From a virus, in the IMG/VR virus record IMGVR_UViG_3300032236_002285, positions 248,001 through 312,000 of that record: a DNA stretch of 64,000 bases; one strand, given 5' to 3'. Position numbers and translations under genes: made by a program. Under the pieces are notes generated by a model. That model did not search any database and was not told the origin of the DNA. It was given only the letters and a program-made list of their open reading frames with translations. Of the stretch, positions 48,052-56,984 are shown one piece after another; the stretch's first letter is position 1, and each line of letters begins with the position of its first letter.

Positions 48052-49503
48052 ATGATTAAAGAAAAAGATATAGTATTTGTAACAACTACTCTTTATACTA
48101 AGTGGTTGGGTTATCAAAAAAGAATAATTAAAGAATTATTTCCAGATAGTCATCATATAATAGTTGATGGTAGAAATAATTGGCCAAACTCTTGGTTTTA
48201 TTGGATAGATGAGGTTAAAAAGTGTGATCAGAAATACTACATTCACATTGATGAAGATTTTTTTATAACAAGTAAAGATGAACTTTTGAAGGTTATTGAA
48301 AAAATGGATTCAGAAAGTATAGATTTAATTGGTTGTCCAGATGGTCACCATCATTTTAGAGGAGCAAATCCAGTAGCTATCAATACATTTTTAATGTTTG
48401 GTAGAGTAGATGATATTAAAAGAATTAATACAGATTTAAAAAACATGAGATTTAATCTTACTTCTTTTGACGGTTCTACTTATTCGTGGCAAAATAGTTA
48501 TGGTATTAGGTTCAAAGAATCTTATAAATCTGATTTTAATTATCAATTTGATAAACAAGGTGGTTCAAACTTTATAAATGAGCATGAGCCTTACTATGCC
48601 TTTTTGTGGACAATGAAAGAACTGGGTTGTAAATTTGATTATTTGTTTCCTTACTTTGATGAGAGATTTAAATCAACTAATGCTAGATTAACTACAGACT
48701 CACCTGACATTGGTATACACATGTGGTATACTAGAAACTGGCACGAAACATTTGATGTTCATGGATTACCAAATCGTGAGAGATATGAAAGAGTTGAAAA
48801 GGTTTTATTAGATAATAAGAAAATAAATATTTATATCAATGTTGCTATTATTGGTAGTGTAAATTACATACTATCTGAATTATTAAATACTATATTCAAA
48901 AGTGGTTTATATTTTGCTTGTAATAAGATAGTGCTAATTTGTAATGGTGATTTTAATCAAATATCACTAAACTTAAATATTCCAAAAATTGAAATTGTTA
49001 AAGCAAATTCTGATATATCTAAATGTGAATTTCCTACATTAGATAGAATTTGGAATGATTGTCAACAAGAAGAACTAATAGTTTTATACTTACATACTAA
49101 AGGTGTTACTAAACCAGGTCAACAAACAATACAAGATTGGACAAACTTACTTTCTTATTTTAATATAGGAAAGTGGCAAGATAGGTTTTATGATTTAAAT
49201 GATTATGATTGTTCGGGTATAAATTTTGGAGGTAACAAAGAAGATATTAATGAAAATCCTGAAACTTGGGGATACGGTAAAGCACCTGTTCATTATAGTG
49301 GAAACTTCTGGTGGTCTAAATCATCTCATATTAAAAAGCTACCTAATCCTATAAGTTGGCTACCTGATAACAATTATAGAAAATGGAGAGTTATGGCTGA
49401 GATGTGGTTGTGTCAAATAGATGGTGATTACAAATCTGCATGGCAGTCAAATGTAAATCACTATAAACAAAATTACCCAAAAAATTTATATGAATCAAAT
49501 TAA
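48052..49503 (+). CDS. Two-domain glycosyltransferase-type protein
   Basis: 483 residues. The N-terminal half has YYIHIDEDFFITSKDELLKV (DxD after a hydrophobic strand) and resembles GT-A proteins of glycan clusters. The C-terminal half, from about residue 260 (INIYINVAIIGSVNYILSEL), contains LIVLYLHTKGVTKPGQQTIQ, DWTNLLSYF and HYSGNFWWSKSSHIKKLP, the pattern of proteins that make rhamnan- or capsule-like polysaccharide. It looks like a fusion of two enzymes and ends the glycan cluster. Confidence 0.65.
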   Translation: MIKEKDIVFVTTTLYTKWLGYQKRIIKELFPDSHHIIVDGRNNWPNSWFYWIDEVKKCDQKYYIHIDEDFFITSKDELLKVIEKMDSESIDLIGCPDGHHHFRGANPVAINTFLMFGRVDDIKRINTDLKNMRFNLTSFDGSTYSWQNSYGIRFKESYKSDFNYQFDKQGGSNFINEHEPYYAFLWTMKELGCKFDYLFPYFDERFKSTNARLTTDSPDIGIHMWYTRNWHETFDVHGLPNRERYERVEKVLLDNKKINIYINVAIIGSVNYILSELLNTIFKSGLYFACNKIVLICNGDFNQISLNLNIPKIEIVKANSDISKCEFPTLDRIWNDCQQEELIVLYLHTKGVTKPGQQTIQDWTNLLSYFNIGKWQDRFYDLNDYDCSGINFGGNKEDINENPETWGYGKAPVHYSGNFWWSKSSHIKKLPNPISWLPDNNYRKWRVMAEMWLCQIDGDYKSAWQSNVNHYKQNYPKNLYESN

Positions 49504-49717
49504 AACAGGAGCTGGTGGTGAAATCTATTCAAATCCAGAAGCAGATAAATTAAGTGAGCACTACGGTATTGATATAGCTGATCAATTAACATCTATGTTA
49601 TCGGCTGAATTAGCCAAAAGTATTGATAGAGATATTCTAAGAAGTTTAGGTTTAGAACCAGATAGAAATAAAAGAAGGATAAATTCTATTAATAAGATAT
49701 TTAAAGACGTTGAATAA
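49490..49717 (+). CDS. Small 75-residue protein, possibly virion-associated
   Basis: MNQIKTGAGGEIYSNPEADK followed by IADQLTSMLSAELAKSIDRD, then ILRSLGL. The amphipathic helix with LTSMLSxELAxSIDRDIL resembles the N-terminal arms of phage capsid-associated proteins, but the match is generic. It overlaps the glycan cluster end by 14 bases and converges on the tail-tube-like gene. The function is unknown. Confidence 0.5.
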   Translation: MNQIKTGAGGEIYSNPEADKLSEHYGIDIADQLTSMLSAELAKSIDRDILRSLGLEPDRNKRRINSINKIFKDVE

Positions 49718-50300
49718 TAGTTGGTAAAGAACCAAGTTCAAGTACTTTAGATTTATCCAATAAGAACTCAATATCATAAAAGTTAAAGTGAAATGTCATT
49801 GTAAATTCTTTAGCATTCACTTTTTGTTGTGAATAGTTAAATGTATTATCTGAAAGACCTTTAAGAACTATTTCATAGAATCTAATTACATAAATAGCGT
49901 CTCTGTGTATATCAACACAAGTAATTGTAAAAGGATTAACCCAAGCATTTTCAACATCTAAATAGTGTTTAGTTAAAATATCAAACATTAACCAATAGTT
50001 CAAATCAGCATCAACAGATCTAAATGTGACATTTAACTCATGAGTTGTTGTGATATCTTGAACATTTTTAGCTGGTTTGAATTCTCTAATTTTACCTCTC
50101 ATATTAGTTTGTTTAGGCATATCAAAACTAATTCCTGGAAAATTAACAGACTTAATAGTTGAGTTAATATAATCAATTACATTCTCATACTGAACCCAAT
50201 TTTTTTCTAATATTGGTGTATAAGTTTGAATAACATCATGTTCCACAAAATCACTTGGTAAGTTAAATATAAACTGACTCCCTTGACTACTTAATCTCAT
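49701..50300 (-). CDS. Tail tube-like structural protein (gp19/gp54 type, tentative)
   Basis: 199 residues. The sequence reads as a tail-tube beta-sandwich: FIFNLPSDFV, IKSVNFPGISFDMPKQTNMR and ELNVTFRSVDADLNYWLMFD, then IHRDAIYVIRFYEIVLKGLS and FTMTFHFNFYDIEFLL. The 'NSTIKSVNFPGISF' strand and the overall strand order are typical of T4 gp19-like tube and tube-initiator proteins. The exact role (tube, initiator or completion protein) cannot be decided. Situated in a minus-strand block with other virion-type genes. Confidence 0.55.
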   Translation of the reverse strand: MRLSSQGSQFIFNLPSDFVEHDVIQTYTPILEKNWVQYENVIDYINSTIKSVNFPGISFDMPKQTNMRGKIREFKPAKNVQDITTTHELNVTFRSVDADLNYWLMFDILTKHYLDVENAWVNPFTITCVDIHRDAIYVIRFYEIVLKGLSDNTFNYSQQKVNAKEFTMTFHFNFYDIEFLLDKSKVLELGSLPTIIQRL

Positions 50301-50316
50301 TTATTATTGTTATTTT

Positions 50317-52206
50317 TTATCCAGTAAGACCTGTTGCTGATGTCGCTGATGATATTGCATTATTTGATAATACACCTGGTTTAGATACCGGTATAGACTC
50401 AGTTGTTATTGCTCTTCTAGTAACTACAGCAGTTTCTTTAGGTAAATTAGGATCTTTAATAATTGTTGGGTTAGCACTAGCCGCTTGATTCAATCCAGCA
50501 ACATTAGCAACATTATCATGTACTCTAAATAAACCAGTATAAATAACAGATGTGATATTTTGAACATAACTAGTAATATAAAAAACATTAATACCTGATT
50601 CGTAAATCTTTTTAAGATCAGGATATTTATTTTGTGTAACTTTAAAGGCTAATTGACCAATTGATAAGTCAATTGAACCAGATTCTGTATAAAGTGGAAA
50701 TTCAAAATATTTAGAATCCGTTTTGAATACCAACTTAATATCACCATAAGTAGTTAGATTCAAGTAGTTAGGTTTAAGAACATCACCATTAGCTATATAA
50801 AAATTAACAATATTATCAAATGGGTATAGAACAATAGTAATTTTACCATTTCCATAGAATGTTGTATTATTAAATAAAGCATTATCTGATTTACCAACAA
50901 TATTAGCTCTGTCTATTAAAACAGGGAATGGAACATTAACCGTTTCAACCTTTACATTATTAGTATTAGTGCTAGGAATAACTCTACCTGTTGATGCTTT
51001 ACTAACAGAGTTAGGTAAAGTTATCTGACCCATTGAGTTTGATAAACCTACTAATGAAGGATCAATATTAGATTTAATATTATAGATTTTTGGTTTATGA
51101 GCATTTGATAAATTAATCTTAGTTAGATTTAAAGCATATTTAGATACTTCATCTTGTAGCATACCATAAGAAGCTCTTCTAATAATATAAGAATCATCTA
51201 CAGCATCTATTAATCTCATTTCAACATCTATAATAGCTGTTGTAGTTGAATATTTAATAATCGGTCTATATTCAACGGTTTCATTAAAGTTTTCATTTTG
51301 AGTAACCGTTGTTGTTTTACCTCTAATATTTTGTTCATACATTGTTATATTATACTGAACATAATACCTATGACCAATATTATAAGACTCTTCTATAAAC
51401 TGGTTAAACCCACCAATTGTATCATTGTAAGTTCCGTATATTTCAAAGAAATCACCATTAGCTGAATGTGCTACAACCAAACCAAGTCTTTCAAATTCTG
51501 GAGTTTGTGGAAGAGTTGTTGTTACTTTAGATGCTAAAAGGTAGCTAGTTATACCATTTATTGTTTGTATATTATTTATAAAGTGAAAATCAATAAATAT
51601 TGGTGATGTTGAATTCATACCACCACCATTGGTAAGATTAGCATTTATACTATTCTCTTTTGGAAGATTATTGGTCTTTTGAGAAGCAATATCACTTAAA
51701 GCAGGTACTAAAATAGTTATATTTTTACCCCATTGTTTTTCTTGAAAAAGAAGTGGAGGTGTTGTAAAATTTAACAAGTATTGCTGACTAACATCAGTCA
51801 TATCAAAGTAAAAATTAGAAACATCAAATGTTCTTTGGTTTGAAACATCAAACCCATATACTTTAATATAAAAACCTAAATATTCACCAAATGTCCAGTT
51901 TATTGGAACGTGAATTTTAATAGTATCAAATCTAGTTGGGGTACCAGAAGCATACTCTTTTAATTGTAAAAATGAATAATAAGATGGATTTACTTTTGCG
52001 TATTTCTGACTTACTGAATCAACTCTAAATAATTGATTACCTAATGTGTTTGCAGTAACAGATGAGCTACCTGATATAAAAGATTGGCTTCTGTCTCTAG
52101 AATCTACCAAAACATCATAAGATTCACTTAATAAATTACCGTCATCATAAATGTATTCAAGTAAAATATTTTTATCTAGTTTTATAAATTTAGAAATTTT
52201 AGCCAT
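50317..52206 (-). CDS. Virion structural protein, probably baseplate or tail sheath-associated
   Basis: 629 residues, beta-rich, without signal peptide or catalytic motif: SESYDVLVDSRDRSQSFISG, FDTIKIHVPINWTFGEYLGF, YDLKKIYESGINVFYITSYV-like segments. The C-terminus is low in complexity (Ser/Ala/Thr). It lies between the tail-tube-like gene and two small helical proteins in a minus-strand structural block. I infer a baseplate or tail component. Confidence 0.5.
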   Translation of the reverse strand: MAKISKFIKLDKNILLEYIYDDGNLLSESYDVLVDSRDRSQSFISGSSSVTANTLGNQLFRVDSVSQKYAKVNPSYYSFLQLKEYASGTPTRFDTIKIHVPINWTFGEYLGFYIKVYGFDVSNQRTFDVSNFYFDMTDVSQQYLLNFTTPPLLFQEKQWGKNITILVPALSDIASQKTNNLPKENSINANLTNGGGMNSTSPIFIDFHFINNIQTINGITSYLLASKVTTTLPQTPEFERLGLVVAHSANGDFFEIYGTYNDTIGGFNQFIEESYNIGHRYYVQYNITMYEQNIRGKTTTVTQNENFNETVEYRPIIKYSTTTAIIDVEMRLIDAVDDSYIIRRASYGMLQDEVSKYALNLTKINLSNAHKPKIYNIKSNIDPSLVGLSNSMGQITLPNSVSKASTGRVIPSTNTNNVKVETVNVPFPVLIDRANIVGKSDNALFNNTTFYGNGKITIVLYPFDNIVNFYIANGDVLKPNYLNLTTYGDIKLVFKTDSKYFEFPLYTESGSIDLSIGQLAFKVTQNKYPDLKKIYESGINVFYITSYVQNITSVIYTGLFRVHDNVANVAGLNQAASANPTIIKDPNLPKETAVVTRRAITTESIPVSKPGVLSNNAISSATSATGLTG

Positions 52207-52226
52207 CAGATAGATATCTTTTGGTT

Positions 52227-52236
52227 TATATATTAA
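52227..52236 (-). promoter_or_regulatory. TTAATATATA upstream motif (minus strand)
   Basis: Exact decamer 20 bases upstream of the 629-residue gene. Confidence 0.45.
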
Positions 52237-52254
52237 AAAAGAAAACCTTTCTTA

Positions 52255-52668
52255 TTAAGAAAGGCCCTCTTTTATTAATCTATCTTTAACAGATTCTACT
52301 ATTTGATCTTCTGTTAGACTTGGATGGTTATCAACTATCTGTCGATATAATTCCATCTCTTCTTTGGCTAACTTTTCTATCTCTACATTTATTGGATTTA
52401 CAAGATTCTCCAATCTTTTTCCTTCTTCCTCAACTTCATCAATAATTTTAAGTAGTTTTTCAAAAACTTCTACTTGACTCATATTGTTGTTTTTCTTCTT
52501 TGCGCTTTCCTCAACTTCTTTATTAAAGTCATCAAGTTTCTTAACGGTTTCTTCTAATCTATCAGAAACCTGTAAAGCTCTTGCTCTGTAAAGATCTAAA
52601 TTATTTATTAGTTTCAAATAGGTTCTCCTAATAGAGATAGCCATCTGTAAGTATTTTTCATCTACCAT
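52255..52668 (-). CDS. Coiled-coil protein, 137 residues
   Basis: Almost entirely helical and charged (RALQVSDRLEETVKKLDDFN; VFEKLLKIIDEVEEEGKRLE), with heptad-like Leu/Ile spacing. It is probably a structural or chaperone/scaffold component of the adjacent virion genes. It shares a TAATG-type overlap with the upstream gene at 52668. Confidence 0.55.
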   Translation of the reverse strand: MVDEKYLQMAISIRRTYLKLINNLDLYRARALQVSDRLEETVKKLDDFNKEVEESAKKKNNNMSQVEVFEKLLKIIDEVEEEGKRLENLVNPINVEIEKLAKEEMELYRQIVDNHPSLTEDQIVESVKDRLIKEGLS

Positions 52669-53555
52669 TATTTAGAAACTTCTTTTTTAGCTCTAGGTTT
52701 TCTAGTAGTTTTTGGTGCTTCAGTTTCAGTTTTATTAACTTGAGTAACTGAATCGGTTATTTGTGAATTTACATCTTTAACCACCTCAGCGCCATAAACC
52801 AATTCCTTAATCTTTTGTTTAATCATATCTTCAATAATTTGAGGATTTCTTAAAAGATTATCAGTAAATTCTGCTGCTAAGAAGTCAATTATACTTGTAT
52901 TATAAGAATCTTCCATCATCTCGATAAAGTCAGGACGTGGAATTTTATTTTTAATCTCAAGAGATATTGAAAAATCTTTAGATCTTTTAACATTCTTAAA
53001 CATAGTTATAATAGGATCTTCCTGAGCAATTGGTTGTTGAAATGTTTGAACTGGTCTAGAAACTGGTTGCTGAACTTGTTCAACTCTACTAACCTCAACC
53101 TTTTGAACTTCTTCAGATTCAGGATTTAATAATTTATTAAATGCTTCATTTTGTTTATTAACAGCATCTTGTGTATTGGTAGCACCATATTTTCTAGCTA
53201 ATTCAGCTCTTTCGTCTTCTTCAGTAGTCATTATTATAGCACTTTCATTCATTGCTGGTTTAGCAATGTTAGAATTAATACCATCGACATTTATCATAAC
53301 TTCTCCGGCATTTATATCATCTCTAATTTTATCCACAGGAATACTTTTAATTTTTTCAGCTAAGCTGTTATAAGCGCCTTGATTATTAAAAAAATTAGAA
53401 ACATCAATTTGTTCAGTATATAAATCAGGATTTAGAAGATTGGAAACTTTTTCTTTTCCTTTATTTTCAAGAATAGCAATATCTTCAAATGCGTCAATAA
53501 CTCTTATAGACTCACCAGTTCTGTTATTCTTAAATGTTTTATTACTAATGCTCAT
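52668..53555 (-). CDS. Hypothetical virion-block protein, 295 residues
   Basis: The N-terminus is a small beta domain (SISNKTFKNNRTGESIRVID), the middle is Gln/Pro/Val-rich and probably disordered (VEQVQQPVSRPVQTFQQPIA), followed by a helical segment (PDFIEMMEDSYNTSIIDFLA) and a Lys/Thr-rich basic tail. No family is recognised. Its position next to the coiled-coil gene suggests a virion assembly role. Confidence 0.5.
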   Translation of the reverse strand: MSISNKTFKNNRTGESIRVIDAFEDIAILENKGKEKVSNLLNPDLYTEQIDVSNFFNNQGAYNSLAEKIKSIPVDKIRDDINAGEVMINVDGINSNIAKPAMNESAIIMTTEEDERAELARKYGATNTQDAVNKQNEAFNKLLNPESEEVQKVEVSRVEQVQQPVSRPVQTFQQPIAQEDPIITMFKNVKRSKDFSISLEIKNKIPRPDFIEMMEDSYNTSIIDFLAAEFTDNLLRNPQIIEDMIKQKIKELVYGAEVVKDVNSQITDSVTQVNKTETEAPKTTRKPRAKKEVSK

Positions 53556-53601
53556 ATTGAAATATTATTTTTATTTTTATAGTATTTTTTATACTAAAAG
53601 T

Positions 53602-54270
53602 TTATTGAAAATCAACTCTGTCTTTTTTAATCACTCTATTTATGTATGAATTTAGTGGTTGTAAGTTTGTATAATGATTTAATTTTATTACATCATCTTC
53701 TGATTTAGCAGTTGATAGTGGTATTATATGATCAATATCCCAGAATGTTCCGTGGTTTTCCCAAGTCATTTCTGATGTAAATTTTTCTTCAATATAATTT
53801 TTGAAAAAAGTTACATCACAGCCTAAAATTTCAAATGTTTTTGATTTTTTTGTATAGTTTTTATTTTTGAATGCTTTTCTTATCATAGAGGATATTGAGA
53901 ATTTCAATTTAAATAAAGGATCTGATTTTCTTCTTTCTCTCTGATAGTTTGATTTATATTCTGTAATCTTCTCTTTATTTAACTTAGCGTGTTCGGATTT
54001 ATACTTTTTTATTTTTTCTTTGTTGTTTGTAGCATAATTCTTTTGATAATCCAACTTACTATCTCTGTTTGATTTATAGTTTTCTTTTAACCTTTCAAGA
54101 ATTTCATCTTTATTTGAGTCATAATAATTACTCATGTATTCTTTAATTTTTTCTGAGTTTTTCTGTCTATGATTTTTTTTATACTCAAACATGCATTTTT
54201 TACAAGAGTTTCTACCCCTAACAAAAAGATCTATTTCTTTTTCCTCTCCACATTTTATACACTTTTTCAT
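53602..54270 (-). CDS. HNH homing endonuclease with zinc-ribbon N-terminus
   Basis: 222 residues from the ATG at 54270, chosen because it begins MKKCIKCGEEKEID, a CxxC paired with CKKCMFEYKK (zinc ribbon), and a TATATATA motif lies just upstream. A long Lys-rich helical linker leads to the HNH core: WDIDHIIPLS (the DH of HNH), LNHYTNLQPLNSYIN (N/H). It would nick or cut DNA near its insertion site, here directly downstream of the gp32 gene. It is related in plan to the gene at 56985. Confidence 0.8.
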   Translation of the reverse strand: MKKCIKCGEEKEIDLFVRGRNSCKKCMFEYKKNHRQKNSEKIKEYMSNYYDSNKDEILERLKENYKSNRDSKLDYQKNYATNNKEKIKKYKSEHAKLNKEKITEYKSNYQRERRKSDPLFKLKFSISSMIRKAFKNKNYTKKSKTFEILGCDVTFFKNYIEEKFTSEMTWENHGTFWDIDHIIPLSTAKSEDDVIKLNHYTNLQPLNSYINRVIKKDRVDFQ

Positions 54271-54287
54271 AAAGTATATATAAAAAA

Positions 54288-54320
54288 AATAAGGGTTCCT
54301 TGAAAAAAGAACCACTTATT
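54288..54320 (-). terminator. Intrinsic terminator after gp32 gene (minus strand)
   Basis: AATAAG-GGTTC (54288-54298) pairs with GAACC-(A)-CTTATT, followed on the minus strand by a T-run. Confidence 0.7.
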
Positions 54321-54341
54321 TTTGATTGATTGACTTTTTGA

Positions 54342-55310
54342 TTATAAATCAGCAAAGAAATCATCTTCATCAGCTGAAGCACTTGTAGTTGCCGCTGGTT
54401 TACCAGAGAAGTTATCTTCAAAATCAAAATCATCAGATGATGGTTTTGCCTCTTGTTTAGGGTTAGAGAAAGAAGAAGAAGCTTTACCAGTTAAGAAGTT
54501 TGAAATCTCAGTGATTTTAGCTTGTTGCTCTTCAGTCAATTTCTTTGGAGCAAATTCTTCTAAATCGTGGTCACGGTCTAATAAGAAATCTTTGATTTTA
54601 CTTTGAACACCAGCTTCAATTTTACCATCGTTAAGAGGAGCATTTTTGAAAGCTTGTTTCTCTTTGAAATAAATTGGAAGAGAAGTTGTTTCTGGTTTGA
54701 ACATACTCATTTTGTAGTCAGGGTATGTTTCGTCACCTGTTTGGATTTCTTTAACAACTAATACAAAATCTTTACCAGCTGCTAAGTCAAATACGTTACA
54801 ACCTACACCAGAGATTTCACCATTCTTTTCAGCCATGATTTTATCTTTGATAGTTTTACCATATTGGAAGATTAAAATCTTACCAACTAATTCTGGTTGT
54901 TGTTCGTCTTCGATAACTAATACATAAGAGTAGTATTTCTTAGAGTACTTTAATTGCTTTGATTTTTCAATCAAAATCGCATTTTTTGAATTTTGCATTT
55001 GGTAATACAAATCAGTCAAAGGACACTTCTCGTTGAAGTTCTTTGGTGAATCAAACCAACCGCTTAATTCTTTAGGTTGTTTAATATCAACATAGTGAGT
55101 AATTTTCTCAATTGCTGATTGACCAACTTTACCTTCTTTGGTCAAGTTAGGAAGTAATCTTACTACAGATCTCCATCCTCTTTTTTTGTCTTTCACTTTT
55201 GAAAGATCTACACGATAAATACCATCGTTGTTGTTGTTTGCTTTCGCCTCATTAAGGAAGTCCATTTTGCTGTCTAAACCGCCATTAAATAAATCATCTA
55301 ATTCTGCCAT
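54342..55310 (-). CDS. 32: gp32-like single-stranded DNA binding protein
   Basis: 322 residues. The N-terminus (MAELDDLFNGGLDSKMDFLN) and a core with RGWRSVVRLLPNLTKEGKVG, THYVDIK, KNFNEKCPLTDLYYQM and KKYYSYVLVIEDEQQPELVG match the T4 gp32 OB-fold order. The C-terminal 60 residues are a Ser/Asp/Glu-rich tail ending DEDDFFADL, the acidic protein-interaction tail of SSBs. The T4 zinc ligands (His, three Cys) are mostly missing: only one His and one Cys remain near the expected place. It is central to replication, repair and recombination. Confidence 0.88.
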   Translation of the reverse strand: MAELDDLFNGGLDSKMDFLNEAKANNNNDGIYRVDLSKVKDKKRGWRSVVRLLPNLTKEGKVGQSAIEKITHYVDIKQPKELSGWFDSPKNFNEKCPLTDLYYQMQNSKNAILIEKSKQLKYSKKYYSYVLVIEDEQQPELVGKILIFQYGKTIKDKIMAEKNGEISGVGCNVFDLAAGKDFVLVVKEIQTGDETYPDYKMSMFKPETTSLPIYFKEKQAFKNAPLNDGKIEAGVQSKIKDFLLDRDHDLEEFAPKKLTEEQQAKITEISNFLTGKASSSFSNPKQEAKPSSDDFDFEDNFSGKPAATTSASADEDDFFADL

Positions 55311-55528
55311 GATTGCTTTTTATTTTTTTTGTTTATCAAATACATTATTGTATCTGATTAATATTTATATTATAGGATTAAAAAAAGTTTTAAGATTGTT
55401 TGGAAGTGTGGTTAATATTTAATATATTATTGGAAATTTGAAAAAATTCCACACTTTTTATAGAAAAAAAATTATTAAAAGTTCAATAAAATCTTGAGAG
55501 ATCAATCATTAACATCGGTATCATCATA
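55311..55528. other. Intergenic region upstream of gp32
   Basis: 218 bases with no convincing ORF. Contains a long-range stem AAGTGTGG (55404-55411) / CCACACTT (55449-55456) and T/A-rich sequence. No clear TTTG/TANNTTTG promoter for gp32 was found. Confidence 0.35.
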
Positions 55529-56104
55529 TTAAATGAAATAACCTTTTAAGAAATCAATTAATCTATTACCAACTTCAATTTTCTCTTCGTTTGGATTCCA
55601 CATTGGTCTTTCATAAGCCCAATTTGCCAAAACCTGAGCTTTTGTAAGATATTCTACAGCATCTTCTAAAATAGTAATAATTTGTTCTGGTTCAACATTT
55701 TCACCTTCCTCAATATGCTTTTTAAGATCTTCAACAGAATCATCAAATCCCATTTCAATAGTACCTATAATAGCTTGAAATGCTACTTGTAAGGCTTGCA
55801 TATTATATTCGGATTTAAGTTTCTCTAACTTGTTATCCATAACTAAAACTCTAAATTTAAATTGATCCTCATCTGATAAATCATACTTATCAACCATGTC
55901 TTCAATGATACTTAGAATATCTTCACCATCAGAGACTCTATACATAAACTCTTGTTTATTTGACTTTGGTAAAGCTTTAGCAAATTGCTCAGCTTGATAT
56001 CCAATATTATATTTATCGGGGTTAGCATTATATGATTTTATAGTTGATTTAAAATCATCAGATAATGATTCAATAAATAATTTAAAGTTTTTTATATTTT
56101 TCAT
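55529..56104 (-). CDS. Tagged helical protein
   Basis: 191 residues. MKNIKNFKLFIESLSDDF is the shared tag followed by an acidic all-helical protein (LSDEDQFKFRVLVMDNKLEK; EQIITILEDAVEYLTKAQVL). No catalytic motif is seen. The start overlaps the end of the exonuclease gene upstream by 4 bases, so they are cotranscribed. Confidence 0.65.
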   Translation of the reverse strand: MKNIKNFKLFIESLSDDFKSTIKSYNANPDKYNIGYQAEQFAKALPKSNKQEFMYRVSDGEDILSIIEDMVDKYDLSDEDQFKFRVLVMDNKLEKLKSEYNMQALQVAFQAIIGTIEMGFDDSVEDLKKHIEEGENVEPEQIITILEDAVEYLTKAQVLANWAYERPMWNPNEEKIEVGNRLIDFLKGYFI

Positions 56105-56889
56105 TTTGATTTAATTACTTTTATTCTTTCCAATTGATACTTCATAATATCAACTTCTTGATTCTGTTTTAAGAAATCAACTATTTTTTGATACATCTGT
56201 ATGGTAATCCTGCAGTCTGTAAGAGCATCGTGATAGTTTGTCATATTAATTCCAAGCGCTGGTCCTACTTTAGACATTGATGATGATATTAATCCACCAT
56301 CTCTATCAGATGTTCCAATAAAATTAATTATATCTTTATATTTAACATCAGTTTCAGCCAATGCTTGTAATAGTGGTAGGTAGTATAATTGAATTAACAT
56401 CTTAGTGTCAAATACTTCATTCTTAATTTTATGACCATATCTACCAGATAACATAGCCATATCAAAAGCAGCATTTTGTGCTATAAGTAAACAAGGTTCG
56501 TAATTACCAACCCAATCAAAGAACTGATCTAATATTTCTTGTTCATTTTTATATTTGAACTTACCGGAACCATAATGATTGAATCCTAAAACCCATTTAG
56601 TTTTATCACCAGGTTTACTAAATTTTGACTTAGTTTCATCAGTTAGTTTAATCTTCTCATCAAATAAACCTAATTCTTTGAATGTATTTGAATTAAAATT
56701 ATAATCAGTAGACAAACAAGATACTTGAGTTAATTGTTGTTTCTTAGGACCACCCAACCCAGTCGTCTCGGTATCTATGAACAACCACTTTAAATTAGAT
56801 TTTGACTCAATCCAATTGAGAATCTCTGGTATACTTTTATACCACATCTTATTCTCATTAATTAATTCACTATATTTTAATATTTTCAT
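56101..56889 (-). CDS. DnaQ-like (DEDDh) 3'-5' exonuclease with tag
   Basis: 262 residues. KWLFIDTETTGLG is ExoI (DxE), LIAQNAAFDMAML is ExoII and NMTNYHDALTDCRITIQMY is ExoIII with the His of DEDDh. It removes nucleotides from 3' ends of DNA or RNA; as a stand-alone domain it may proofread, degrade host nucleic acid, or trim RNA. The N-terminus MKILKYSELINEN is a variant of the shared tag, so this enzyme could be carried in the virion. Confidence 0.85.
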   Translation of the reverse strand: MKILKYSELINENKMWYKSIPEILNWIESKSNLKWLFIDTETTGLGGPKKQQLTQVSCLSTDYNFNSNTFKELGLFDEKIKLTDETKSKFSKPGDKTKWVLGFNHYGSGKFKYKNEQEILDQFFDWVGNYEPCLLIAQNAAFDMAMLSGRYGHKIKNEVFDTKMLIQLYYLPLLQALAETDVKYKDIINFIGTSDRDGGLISSSMSKVGPALGINMTNYHDALTDCRITIQMYQKIVDFLKQNQEVDIMKYQLERIKVIKSK

Positions 56890-56893
56890 AAAC

Positions 56894-56903
56894 TATATAT
56901 TAA
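56894..56903 (-). promoter_or_regulatory. TTAATATATA upstream motif (minus strand)
   Basis: Exact decamer 4 bases before the exonuclease ATG. Confidence 0.45.
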
Positions 56904-56954
56904 AACCTATACTATGTTTTTTATTTTGGGTTGATACAGAAAGACATTAAAAAA

Positions 56955-56964
56955 TTAATATATA
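56955..56964 (+). promoter_or_regulatory. TTAATATATA upstream motif
   Basis: Exact decamer followed by AGTAAAAT, 20 bases before the HNH gene; the same arrangement precedes the homing endonuclease at 8084. Confidence 0.5.
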
Positions 56965-56984
56965 AGTAAAATAGAATTTTATAT

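Noticed and set aside
55355-55372. T4-type late promoter TATAAATA on the minus strand before gp32
   Set aside because: A single match in very AT-rich sequence, about 50 bases upstream, and no other consistent copies before virion genes.
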